Assembly: GCA_002373615.1 (NCBI GenBank) | Contig: DFKU01000084.1 | Span: 1-17,224 of the forward strand | Direction of reading: 5' to 3' | Source of the DNA: Alphaproteobacteria bacterium UBA3637 | Lineage (GTDB): Bacteria; Pseudomonadota; Alphaproteobacteria; CAAHEQ01; UBA3637 | Length of the DNA: 17,224 nt | Shown: one piece after another, positions 6,157 through 12,595 of the stretch | Layout of the letters: each line of letters starts with the position of its first letter | Numbering within the stretch: the first letter of the stretch is position 1 | The notes under the pieces: model-generated | What the model was told of the DNA's origin: nothing | What the model saw: the letters and a program-made list of their open reading frames with translations, nothing else | The model's database searches: none | Made by a program: the position numbers and the translations under genes

Positions 6157-6816
6157 TTAATATAAGAATACACCATTACACATTAAAAAGCAATGGTTAT
6201 TTTGTTTGTAATATGGTTTTGCAAGCCCTACACGTACATGGGCAAAAGTCATTTCTTTTAGTTGTTCATTTAATTTTTTTAGGCCATTCATTTTATCAAG
6301 AACATCTCTTAAATAACGACACGTTACCCTTAAATCATACTTTTCTCCATCATTGTCCCGAATTTTAATGCGTAACTTATTTTCACTATCCTTATAAAAT
6401 TCCAAGTTTTGAGCAGGGACTTTAATCGCCCCCAAAGACGCACATTTTGTTCCGGGCAAAACATATGAATTATCTTTTAGATGACCTGAAAAAACACTAG
6501 CTATATTCTTTGATAAACTGCCTTCTAATTCATAAGCAAGATCTGCGGGTGTATCGTAATGATATAGAGGTATAATATTTTCAGAAATCCAAGTATCTTC
6601 CGTTTTGTGAGGATAATCACGCCCTTCATTTGGGGGGATTGGAAGTGTTTCTATTTGAATACAAGAATGTCCTTCTACTTTTTTTGCTTCTTCTTCAGAC
6701 CAATGATGACCATTTGGCATTAGCCTACGCATCCGTTGTTCACTAGGACTCCAACCTGCTATGCAATACGTATCTTTCATGTAGGTGTAATCTGAAATAA
6801 TAATATTTAATTTCAT
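6157..6816 (-). CDS. Dual OB-fold-like protein, partner of DUF488
   Basis: A 219-aa soluble protein resembling uncharacterised dual-OB-domain proteins that commonly sit beside DUF488. It opens with strand-rich sequence (KLNIIISDYTYMKDTYCIAGW), continues with RRLMPNGHHWSEE, and ends with the characteristic block HVRVGLAKPYYK...CFLMCNGVFLY. OB folds usually bind single-stranded nucleic acid; here that is inference. Start ATG 6816 has AAAGGA seven bases upstream. The gene is preceded by a promoter, an inverted repeat and an intrinsic terminator, so expression is probably conditional, and DUF488 follows after nine bases. Nucleic-acid base modification or damage handling by the pair is plausible but unproven. 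Confidence 0.75.
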   Translation of the reverse strand: MKLNIIISDYTYMKDTYCIAGWSPSEQRMRRLMPNGHHWSEEEAKKVEGHSCIQIETLPIPPNEGRDYPHKTEDTWISENIIPLYHYDTPADLAYELEGSLSKNIASVFSGHLKDNSYVLPGTKCASLGAIKVPAQNLEFYKDSENKLRIKIRDNDGEKYDLRVTCRYLRDVLDKMNGLKKLNEQLKEMTFAHVRVGLAKPYYKQNNHCFLMCNGVFLY

Positions 6817-6837
6817 TTGTTTTCCTTTCAGTTAATA

Positions 6838-6871
6838 ATAAAAAAGCCCGCAAGGTTCATTCCTTACGAGC
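6838..6871 (-). terminator. Leader terminator (attenuator) before the dual-OB gene
   Basis: On the minus strand GCTCGTAAGG (6862-6871), loop AATGAA and CCTTGCGGGC (6846-6855) form a ten-base-pair stem with G-U pairs, followed by a T-run. It lies downstream of the promoter at 6913-6941 and 22 bases before the start codon, so transcription must read through it to express the gene. An upstream GCAGGG (about 6896-6901) can pair with CCTTGC of the terminator and might act as antiterminator. Confidence 0.75.
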
Positions 6872-6885
6872 AACAAAAAACAGAG

Positions 6886-6918
6886 TATAATTCACCCTGC
6901 TAACTGAAGTGAATTATA
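6886..6918. repeat. Perfect 10-bp inverted repeat over the dual-OB promoter (operator candidate)
   Basis: Arms TATAATTCAC (6886-6895) and GTGAATTATA (6909-6918) are exact inverted copies separated by 13 bases. The right arm contains the -10 element of the leftward promoter, and the left arm lies just inside the transcript. A dimeric repressor binding here would block the promoter; alternatively it forms an RNA hairpin. Confidence 0.6.
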
Positions 6919-6941
6919 GCACAAATTACTTCAAAAGTCAA
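6913..6941 (-). promoter_or_regulatory. Near-consensus promoter of the dual-OB/DUF488 operon
   Basis: On the minus strand TTGACT (6936-6941) and TATAAT (6913-6918) are separated by exactly 17 bases, giving a start near 6906 and a leader of about 90 bases before the ATG at 6816. Confidence 0.85.
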
Positions 6942-6979
6942 GTATTTTTATGTTTTTCAGGTATATGAACTGCTTTATA

Positions 6980-7011
6980 AAAAATTCCACAGATTTCTCT
7001 ATGGAATTTTT
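6980..7011 (-). terminator. Terminator after the AIPR-like gene
   Basis: AAAAATTCCA (6980-6989) and TGGAATTTTT (7002-7011) form a ten-base-pair stem with an inner AGA/TCT. It is T-flanked on both strands. It lies 23 bases after the stop at 7034, so the AIPR-like gene and the dual-OB operon are separate transcription units. Confidence 0.8.
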
Positions 7012-7033
7012 CGTCACTTATGTAGACACATAA

Positions 7034-8227
7034 CTAGGACAAGTAAGAATATATGTAAATTTCTTTAAATAGATTACTCCATAGGTTGGTATTTTTTGCC
7101 AAAACATCCGGATTCTCCGTTCGTTCATCCAACAGGATTGTCACCAACTTTGGTCCAATATTCTTCCATACATCCAAAGGATCTTTTTTCCAACAATAAG
7201 AACCATCATCATTTACATTTACAAGAGCTCTAAAAGCACCAACTAAAGGATACAGAATACCTCTTGGTACAATATATTTAAGCGGTTGTTCCTCAAAAAG
7301 AGATTTTCCAACCACATCCCCATTTGCATATTTTGCATATTTTCTACTTCCATAGCGTTTCCCCGCTTCACTCGAAACGGAAGCAAAACCTGTTTCTATT
7401 TTTTCCCATAAAGCAAAAATGTCTTTGATGACAGGAAACATATTCTGGATCATTTGTTCCCGGACTTTTTTACTCTTTTCTGGATCGCTTGACATGTTCA
7501 AAAATTTTCGAAGACTTGCTTCTTTACCCGAATAACATTGAATGGGTTGGGTTTCAGATAACGTTCCCCTTAATGTTTTATAAGGATAAACTTCTTGGCT
7601 AAACATTAAAATAATGGCTAAAATTTCACGTACATCCATCGGTGATATATTAATATCATTGTAATGTTCATTCATCTTATATTGTATCCGATTGGCAAAG
7701 GGTAAATCCTTGAGAACATCTTTTATCACTTCAAAACTATTTTCTAATTCAGCAATGGACTTCAGATCCACCTGAACAGAGGTATTCCTTGCAGCGGCCA
7801 GTTCAACCGGACTATCCAATCCAACAAAAATTTCAAAAAATACAAATTTATCATCTGATAATGTATTTTTAGTTTCCAAAATAGCTCTTAAAGTATGCCC
7901 TCCATCAATATTTCCATGTATTTCTGGATCTTCAAAAGTAAGAAGTAAATCTTTTGTTTCATTATCCCACTTAGCATCTTGCGCGGAAATAACAATCCCC
8001 CTATTGAGTTCATGGAAAATAGAAGAATTTTCTAAACTTTCCTTAATGCATTGGGCTACATTTGTAGTCATTTTTTGTTCCCTTGGATTGGTTTCCATCC
8101 AATCTGTTATTTCCAGGGGAATAGTATTCGCTTGCACATAGCAAACATATTTAATGTGTCCACTCTCTTTGTTGCAGGGATCACTTAATTTTTTAAATTC
8201 AACAGCTTTAAATTTTAATTTTGTCAT
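7034..8227 (-). CDS. AIPR-like (abortive infection phage resistance) protein
   Basis: A 397-aa protein that fits the AIPR/DGQHR-type group, whose members occur in phage-defence loci. The conserved core reads FHELNRGIVIS (71-81), then IDGGHTLRAI (107-116) corresponding to the family's N/D-G-x-Q/H-T block, EIFVGL, and RNTSVQVDLKSIAELENSF (147-165), followed by a mainly helical C-terminal half. No membrane segment or signal peptide is present. Start ATG 8227 has AGGA eight bases upstream, and the gene is complete. Its promoter is followed by a strong terminator before the ribosome binding site, so it appears to be switched by attenuation. Neighbouring dual-OB and DUF488 genes share direction and control style. 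Biochemical activity of the family is not established to my knowledge. Confidence 0.75.
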   Translation of the reverse strand: MTKLKFKAVEFKKLSDPCNKESGHIKYVCYVQANTIPLEITDWMETNPREQKMTTNVAQCIKESLENSSIFHELNRGIVISAQDAKWDNETKDLLLTFEDPEIHGNIDGGHTLRAILETKNTLSDDKFVFFEIFVGLDSPVELAAARNTSVQVDLKSIAELENSFEVIKDVLKDLPFANRIQYKMNEHYNDINISPMDVREILAIILMFSQEVYPYKTLRGTLSETQPIQCYSGKEASLRKFLNMSSDPEKSKKVREQMIQNMFPVIKDIFALWEKIETGFASVSSEAGKRYGSRKYAKYANGDVVGKSLFEEQPLKYIVPRGILYPLVGAFRALVNVNDDGSYCWKKDPLDVWKNIGPKLVTILLDERTENPDVLAKNTNLWSNLFKEIYIYSYLS

Positions 8228-8250
8228 TTTCTAAATCCTTTCTTTAAGTT

Positions 8251-8282
8251 AAAAAAAACACATTTCACCGATGTAAAATGTG
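8251..8282 (-). terminator. Leader terminator (attenuator) before the AIPR-like gene
   Basis: On the minus strand CACATTTTAC (8273-8282), loop ATCG and GTGAAATGTG (8259-8268) form a ten-base-pair hairpin with one G-U pair, followed by eight T (8251-8258). It ends only 23 bases before the start codon and just upstream of the ribosome binding site. It therefore acts on this gene's own leader, not on an upstream gene. Confidence 0.85.
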
Positions 8283-8312
8283 AACATAAAGAGATTCAGA
8301 AATTCTACATCG
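8269..8312 (-). promoter_or_regulatory. Candidate antiterminator pairing in the AIPR leader
   Basis: On the minus strand CGATGTA (8306-8312) is exactly complementary to TACATCG (8269-8275), which forms part of the 5' arm and loop of the terminator. The two pairings are mutually exclusive, the classic arrangement of an attenuator. A further perfect six-base-pair hairpin, ACAAGA/TCTTGT (8337-8352), lies upstream in the same leader. Confidence 0.55.
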
Positions 8313-8366
8313 ACAAAACAGATACTAGAAACCCTAACAAGACATCTCTTGTAGAGTAACAATCCA

Positions 8367-8395
8367 TTTATAGCATATGCAAAAACAAATGTCAG
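8367..8395 (-). promoter_or_regulatory. Promoter of the AIPR-like gene
   Basis: On the minus strand CTGACA (8390-8395) and TATAAA (8367-8372) are separated by 17 bases. The start would be near 8360, giving a leader of about 130 bases that contains the hairpins described above. Confidence 0.65.
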
Positions 8396-8496
8396 GGCAT
8401 TTTTTGATAGTCAAAGATTGTTATAATAAAAAAACTTGATTTTTAGGTGTAAATAAAATAACATGGGCCTTGCAAAATAAGAAAAGAGGTTAACAG

Positions 8497-8741
8497 ATGT
8501 TTTTAGTAAGAAGCACAAAAAAATTACAGTTAATAATAACCAAATATCTGTAATAAAAGTTAATGGACAGGACTATATCTGTCTAACGGACATGGTACGT
8601 GGGGAAGAAGGTACTGATCATATAAAGAATTGGATGAGAAATCGTAATACAGTAGAGTTTCTCGGATTATAGGAACAATTACATAATGCCAATTTTAAAG
8701 GTGTCGAATTCGACACCTTTAAATTTTATAAAATCAAATAA
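8497..8741 (+). pseudogene. KilA-N domain protein, degraded
   Basis: KilA-N is a DNA-binding domain of phages and mobile elements. From about 8511 the frame reads KKITVNNNQISVIKVNGQDY, then ICLTDMVRGEEGTDHIKNWM, RNRNTVEFLGL, and NFKGVEFDTFK, a recognisable N-terminal half. It is broken three ways. The only nearby ATG (8497) is in a different frame, with a likely slip in the A7 run near 8517-8523. An in-frame TAG at 8670-8672 stands where the family usually has Trp. The sequence ends at TAA 8739-8741, with the rest of the domain missing. It is probably a phage or plasmid remnant. Confidence 0.75.
8694..8723. repeat. 30-bp perfect palindrome inside the KilA-N relic
   Basis: Fifteen bases, TTTAAAGGTGTCGAA (8694-8708), are followed directly by their exact reverse complement (8709-8723). 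It coincides with codons for NFKGVEFDTFK, a conserved part of the KilA-N domain, so the symmetry may be partly fortuitous; it could also fold as a hairpin. Confidence 0.8.
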
Positions 8742-9016
8742 CTCTTTGAATCTGGACCAGCAAAAGGATATAGTGCTTATTGCATTCATTTGGATGAGTA
8801 ATGCCAACCATTAATAGGGGGGATATTTAACAGTGTGTCGCGTATCCAATTATTACGATCTTTGGGTTATAATCGGGAGTGGAATGCGAGCATTGACTAC
8901 TCCCCTTGATTTTTTCATCAACTTTGGCAAAATAATCTTAACCTTATCAGGTGATGGGGTGATGTGGATTTAAGCCGACTTGTCCTACTACCGCGAACTA
9001 AACAGGAGAATACATC
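8742..9016. other. Unresolved degraded sequence between gene relics
   Basis: No intact gene. One rightward frame around 8836-8950 reads like protein (LRSLGYNREWNASIDYSP, a stop, then FFHQLWQNNLNLIR) and may be a decayed gene that I do not recognise. Stops occur in all frames. Confidence 0.4.
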
Positions 9017-9247
9017 ATACGTAAAACTGCAGAAGCGGTGTCAATTGGCCACCCTGATAAAACAGCCGATTATATTTCAAGTTATATTTTGGACAGAATG
9101 ATTGAGCAAGAAAGCGAGGTCAGATATGCCGTTGAGGTTAAAGTCTTGCACCATAAAAAAATCGCCATGTTGACAGTTGGCACTTTGCCCTCAACAAACT
9201 CGCAAAATAGGGGTAGTGGTCATGGGTCAATATTTTTAAGATATTGA
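9017..9247 (+). pseudogene. S-adenosylmethionine synthetase N-terminal fragment
   Basis: The frame KTAEAVSIGHPDKTADYISS, then YILDRMIEQ...VRYAVEV, matches the start of MetK-type S-adenosylmethionine synthetases, whose GHPDK motif binds ATP. After about residue 45 the likeness fades, and the frame ends at 9247 where about 380 residues would be expected. An AGGAG (9004-9008) sits eight bases before an in-frame ATA (9017-9019), which looks like a mutated ATG; the first usable start is GTG 9038 inside the motif. I interpret this as a dead fragment, possibly carried by the same mobile element as the KilA-N relic. Confidence 0.65.
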
Positions 9248-9746
9248 AAAACCTTTACATAATCTTTGTATCCGCGACAACGAATCACAGGGATTGAAGT
9301 CATTTTTAAAAAAAATCCAATCTGAGCATTGATTTCATGATTTGTCTTATCCCAATCCCTGATTTTAGATAAAGTGATAGGACGATAATGATAGGCTTGA
9401 ACCGGTAAATCGGGAGGGATTTCCTTACCAATTAATCTTTTTGCTTTAAAAAATCGCTTTGTAAATCTGAAAATAGCCAACAGACGATGGATGCGCATAT
9501 CTATGATTAAATCGGGATTTACCTGTTCGTACAAATTTTTTTGACATCCTTCCATAACCCAAGAAGTGTGTGTTGTTAAAAACTTTTTTATAAGAACTGT
9601 TTGTTCCCCTTGTGTACGATACTTTCCATTTTCTTTGATGCGACAAACCTCGTCAAGTTGAGTCGGGGCAAATTAAATTTTTTATTTAGTTGGTAAGCGA
9701 GTGTAGATTTTCCCGCCCCCAATGGACCAATAATAAGAACTTTCAT
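9220..9746 (-). pseudogene. P-loop nucleotide kinase-like protein with one frameshift
   Basis: Leftward from ATG 9746 the protein begins MKVLIIGPLGAGKSTLAYQL, a Walker A motif (GPLGAGKST) of the small adenylate-kinase/topology-modulation type, and continues to NKKFNLPRLNL. Near 9655 the frame is lost. Continuing in the next frame gives DEVCRIKENGKYRTQGEQTV, then HTSWVMEGC, RIHRLLAIFRFTKRFF (the arginine-rich lid typical of this family) and an end at 9220. Adding one base would restore a 175-aa protein with the expected LDE after the second strand. So it is either a recent pseudogene or a sequencing error. The substrate of this family is uncertain. It overlaps the end of the metK-like relic on the other strand. 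Confidence 0.75.
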
Positions 9747-10027
9747 AGGATAAAACATACACTTATGTAAATTATTTTACAAGATAAAATATGGTTTTTA
9801 CTTTAAATATCAGCGGGTCCTTCCTGTGAGTTTTCATATGCGGGGACTCTGAGCCGTGGGATTTTTTTAGTGAAACGACTTTTTGTTTAGTGGTCGGTGG
9901 TATTTCAAATACCAATAATATCAATACCTTTGAGGGGTAGCCCTCTTTTTTGGGTGGTCAGTTGGGTGGTCACCCTCAGTTTTTTGACTCCATCTGCAGA
10001 AATGACAGAGAACAGCTCCTTAGTGAA
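9747..10027. other. Intergenic region with short repeats
   Basis: No gene is seen. The segment contains a 15-bp palindrome GGTATTT-C-AAATACC (9899-9913), a terminator (9932-9951) and a doubled GGGTGGTCA (about 9952-9972). The run ATCAGCGGG to GTGGGA (about 9808-9870) is locally G+C-richer without obvious coding signal. Confidence 0.5.
9932..9951 (+). terminator. Intrinsic terminator, orphan
   Basis: GAGGG (9932-9936), loop GTAG and CCCTC (9941-9945) are followed by six T (9946-9951). No intact gene lies upstream in this direction, so it may terminate transcripts through the relic region and insulate the following operon. Confidence 0.65.
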
Positions 10028-10056
10028 TTGACTTTAGATGGATTTTTTAATATGAT
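10028..10056 (+). promoter_or_regulatory. Promoter of the rightward detoxification-type operon
   Basis: TTGACT (10028-10033) and TATGAT (10051-10056) are separated by exactly 17 bases, 22 bases before the first ATG. GGAGG (10068-10072) provides a strong ribosome binding site. Confidence 0.8.
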
Positions 10057-10078
10057 GTCCTTTGAATGGAGGTAAAGT

Positions 10079-10357
10079 ATGGCACAAGTTCAAAAAAAGA
10101 TTTTATCTGAATACTTCAAAAAAGTACTCTCTGGTGAAAAGAAAACGGAGTTAAGGCTGGCTGATTTTGAAATCAACAAGGGGGATACCCTTGTTCTGGT
10201 TGAAATAGATGATAACACCAAAAAAGAAACGGGGAGAAAGCTTGAGGTCAAGGTTTCTTATGTTATGAAAACAAAGGACTGTACCTACTGGTCACAAGAA
10301 GATATTGATAAGTATGGCTTTCAAATGATTCAATTTGATCCGATAGACCAAAAATAA
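10079..10357 (+). CDS. ASCH/DUF3850-type small RNA-binding-fold protein
   Basis: A complete 92-aa protein matching the DUF3850 branch of the ASCH (PUA-like) superfamily: KKILSEYFKKVLSGEKKTEL with RLADFEINKGD, LVLVEID, TGRKLEVKVSYVMKTKD, and WSQEDIDKYGFQMIQF at the C-terminus. ASCH domains are beta-barrels thought to bind RNA or modified nucleosides; some relatives have amidohydrolase activity on modified cytidine. The residues Lys-x-x-Glu-x-Arg (KKTELR) line the predicted pocket. It is the first gene of the operon, with a strong promoter and ribosome binding site, and is separated by 60 bases from the first HAM1-like gene. A second, different ASCH protein lies at 15060-15470. Confidence 0.85.
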   Translation: MAQVQKKILSEYFKKVLSGEKKTELRLADFEINKGDTLVLVEIDDNTKKETGRKLEVKVSYVMKTKDCTYWSQEDIDKYGFQMIQFDPIDQK

Positions 10358-10365
10358 CAAACATT

Positions 10366-10398
10366 TTCATTGCTTTTCAATGAATAATCCTGTATTAT
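10366..10398 (+). promoter_or_regulatory. Possible internal promoter with inverted repeat before the HAM1-like pair
   Basis: TTGCTT (10370-10375) and TATTAT (10393-10398) are 17 bases apart. A perfect inverted repeat TTCATTG (10366-10372) / CAATGAA (10378-10384) overlaps the -35. The predicted start falls almost on the AGGAG ribosome binding site (10405-10409), so the promoter is doubtful; the inverted repeat is certain. Confidence 0.4.
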
Positions 10399-10417
10399 AA
10401 CGGCAGGAGAATACAAC

Positions 10418-10984
10418 ATGAAAGTCACATTTGTCACAGGAAATATGGGAAAATGGGAAATTGGCAGGGATATCTTCGCTAAGTATGGCTTAGAACTTGC
10501 TCAAGCCAAAATGGAAACACCCGAAATTCAATCTTTGGATGTGACAGAGGTTGCGACTTATTCGGCCCAATATGCTGCAAAAAAACTGAATACACCTGTT
10601 ATTAAATCTGATGTGGGATACTACATTTCTGCGCTAGGCGGTTTCCCCGGACCTTTTATCAAATACATTAATCAAACACTTTCGGATGAGGATTTATTAC
10701 GTTTGATGAAGGGCATCAAAGACCGTTCTATGATTATTCGGGAATGTTTGGCCTTTGCTACCCCAGATGGATTCACGAGATGCTTGGTTCATGAACAGAA
10801 AACAACGATTGCCGAAAAATCTGATGGGGTTGGCAGCAGCATTGATAAAGTGATGATTTTGGATGGCTTTACAAAAACCAGAGGCGCTTCTGATTCCAAA
10901 GAGGTTGCTGAATTTTGGAAAAAATCCCTTACCCTGTATCATGAAATGGCAAAATTCTTAATTTCCTGGGAGGCTAAGGCATGA
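10418..10984 (+). CDS. HAM1/ITPase-like nucleotide pyrophosphatase homologue 1
   Basis: A 188-aa member of the HAM1 superfamily, enzymes that convert non-canonical purine nucleoside triphosphates to monophosphates plus pyrophosphate. Visible motifs are VTFVTGNMGKWE (3-14), PEIQSLD (35-41), and SDVGYYISALGGFPGPFIKY (64-83), closer to the eukaryotic ITPA pattern (LGGLPGPYIKW) than to RdgB. The usual FG(Y/W)DP base-binding block is not present: the equivalent part reads GVGSSIDKVMILDG. Substrate is therefore uncertain; it could be a modified nucleotide or a different phosphate ester. An AGGAG lies eight bases upstream. The stop overlaps the ATG of the second homologue (ATGA at 10981-10984), implying joint synthesis. 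Confidence 0.88.
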   Translation: MKVTFVTGNMGKWEIGRDIFAKYGLELAQAKMETPEIQSLDVTEVATYSAQYAAKKLNTPVIKSDVGYYISALGGFPGPFIKYINQTLSDEDLLRLMKGIKDRSMIIRECLAFATPDGFTRCLVHEQKTTIAEKSDGVGSSIDKVMILDGFTKTRGASDSKEVAEFWKKSLTLYHEMAKFLISWEAKA

Positions 10985-11559
10985 AAAAGGTTGTTTTTTT
11001 AACAGGGAATAAGCATAAAAAAGAAATTGCAGAGGCTGTTTTATCGCAATATGGTCTGGAAGTTGAAGCGCGTAATATTGATTTGGAAGAAATCCAAGAT
11101 ACAGATATCGAAAAAATTGCGATCTGGAGTGCAAGGCAAGGCGCAAAGAGATTAAATATGCCTGTTATTAAAACAGATGTTGGCTTTTCTATAGATGCTT
11201 TAAATGGTTTTCCTGGAGCCTTTGGAAGATATGTTTTCCCACAATTAGGTGTAGACGGTATGATGCGTTTAATGGCTGGAAAAGAAAATAGACATGCTCA
11301 ATCTATTGAAGTATTGGCATTTGCTACAGCAAATGGCGAAGCTAAAACATGGACTAAGATTCAAGATCTTGAAATTTTGACCGAACCCAAGGGAACAGGA
11401 ACAATTATGGACCAAATTATGGTCGTTAAAGGAGAGCATGCTGTCAATTATGGAAGCATGACCCATGAAGAACAAATGGAGTGGTGGCGGAAAGGCCCGA
11501 ATTATTTCCATGACTTTGCAAAATGGTACAAAGAAAAATTAGAAAAGAATCAGTTTTAA
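10981..11559 (+). CDS. HAM1/ITPase-like nucleotide pyrophosphatase homologue 2
   Basis: A 192-aa paralogue of the preceding protein with the same layout: VVFLTGNKHKKE (4-15), EEIQDTD, TDVGFSIDALNGFPGAFGRY (about 65-84), and a divergent late block GTGTIMDQIMVVKG in place of FGYDP. Both copies therefore share G-x-G-[ST]-x-x-D-[KQ]-x-M, a signature of their own. Sequence identity between them is moderate, so the duplication is old or the genes were assembled separately. Because they are adjacent and translationally coupled, they may form a heterodimer (HAM1 proteins are usually homodimers); this is inference. The gene is followed after ten bases by the GNAT gene. Confidence 0.88.
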   Translation: MKKVVFLTGNKHKKEIAEAVLSQYGLEVEARNIDLEEIQDTDIEKIAIWSARQGAKRLNMPVIKTDVGFSIDALNGFPGAFGRYVFPQLGVDGMMRLMAGKENRHAQSIEVLAFATANGEAKTWTKIQDLEILTEPKGTGTIMDQIMVVKGEHAVNYGSMTHEEQMEWWRKGPNYFHDFAKWYKEKLEKNQF

Positions 11560-11569
11560 GGAGGTCACC

Positions 11570-12151
11570 ATGCAATTACCTGAACAAATTAACTCTGAAC
11601 GGATTATTTTAAAACACCCCCTAAAGCCGACTTTTAAGTTGGCTGAAGAGCTTTATGCGATTGTGGATAAATCCAGAAATACCCTGCGAGAATGGCTCCC
11701 TTGGGTGGATAAAACGAACTCAGTGGAGGATGAATTCACAGGATATCTGGTGAGTCTGAATCAAAAACATTGGGATGAAGGAAATGGTTTTGGTTATCTT
11801 ATTTATCAAAAGGAGACAAATCAGATTTTAGGCGTTGTGGATTTATGCCATGTTGAGGAAAAACATCAATCTGCCGAAATTGGGTATTGGCTCTCTGATG
11901 ATGCAACGGGTCATGGGTATATGCAAGAGGCTGTACGTGCCTTGGAAAGCGAGGCCTTTCAAAATGGGCTTAACCGTATTATCATCAGAAACGATACTTT
12001 GAATGCACGCTCTGCCCATGTGGCTGAACGCTGTGGTTATGTGTTGGAAGGCGTGATGCGCCAAGATTGTTGGGATGATTATCATCAGTGCTTGCGTAAT
12101 ACCAATATCTGGAGCAAGCTCAAATCCGAATGGCAAAAGGAAAATAAATGA
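11570..12151 (+). CDS. RimJ/RimL-type GNAT N-acetyltransferase
   Basis: A 193-aa GNAT enzyme that would transfer an acetyl group from acetyl-CoA to an amino group. It resembles ribosomal-protein acetyltransferases and their drug-inactivating relatives: LREWLPWVDKT (38-48), FGYLIYQKETNQILGVVDL (64-82), EIGYWLSDDATGHGYMQEAV with the CoA pyrophosphate-binding TGHGYM loop, and NARSAHVAERCGYVLEGVMR. A strong AGGAGG lies five bases before the ATG. The stop overlaps the next ATG by four bases (12148-12151). Target is unknown; in this operon a small-molecule substrate is as likely as a ribosomal protein. Confidence 0.93.
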   Translation: MQLPEQINSERIILKHPLKPTFKLAEELYAIVDKSRNTLREWLPWVDKTNSVEDEFTGYLVSLNQKHWDEGNGFGYLIYQKETNQILGVVDLCHVEEKHQSAEIGYWLSDDATGHGYMQEAVRALESEAFQNGLNRIIIRNDTLNARSAHVAERCGYVLEGVMRQDCWDDYHQCLRNTNIWSKLKSEWQKENK

Positions 12152-12588
12152 CAGAACGTGTAAAATTTAATGCAAGTGTTAGTTTTCTAATAGAGAAGGA
12201 TGATAAGTTCTTGTTGTTTTATAGAACTGATGGGTATTTTAAAGATGGTTGGTGGGTATTACCAGCTGGTCATATTGAAGCAAATGAAACAGCAACTGAA
12301 ACGGTTATTAGAGAAGCAAAAGAAGAATTGGGGATAGATGTTAATCCAAAAGATATTTCTTTTGGTCATATTGTTCATAATTTGGTTGGCGAAAACAAAA
12401 GGATGGACTTTTACTTTATTATCAAATCTTTTAAAGGTGAAATACAAAATTTAGAACCTTCTAAATGTGCTAAGATGGAATTCTTTGATAAAAATTCCTT
12501 GCCTCCTTTGGAAAAAATTGCCCCAACCACATTGCAGGCATTACATAACATTTGGAATAATGTTCACTATTCCGAAAGAAGGGAGTAA
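12148..12588 (+). CDS. Nudix hydrolase
   Basis: A 146-aa Nudix enzyme, cleaving a nucleoside diphosphate linked to another group. The Nudix box is complete and in register: Gly41-x5-Glu47-x7-Arg55-Glu56-Ala-x-Glu59-Glu60-x-Gly62-Ile (GHIEANETATETVIREAKEE then LGI). It is preceded by DGWWVLPA and followed by a normal Nudix beta-sheet region. ATGA overlap with the GNAT stop indicates translational coupling. The first 11 residues (MTERVKFNASV) are echoed by a truncated stub at 14484 (MSEQVKFNAKV), so a sister Nudix gene once existed in this region. With the HAM1-like pair, this gives three candidate nucleotide-cleaning enzymes in one operon. Confidence 0.95.
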   Translation: MTERVKFNASVSFLIEKDDKFLLFYRTDGYFKDGWWVLPAGHIEANETATETVIREAKEELGIDVNPKDISFGHIVHNLVGENKRMDFYFIIKSFKGEIQNLEPSKCAKMEFFDKNSLPPLEKIAPTTLQALHNIWNNVHYSERRE

Positions 12589-12595
12589 AAATAGC

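Noticed and set aside
8422..8427. Divergent rightward promoter (TGTTATAAT) for the KilA-N relic
   Set aside because: It has an extended -10, but no -35 at proper spacing was found and the gene is dead.
12467..12595. Longer N-terminus for the peptidase E-like gene
   Set aside because: It would overlap the Nudix gene by over 100 bases; ATG 12596 gives the canonical S51 start.
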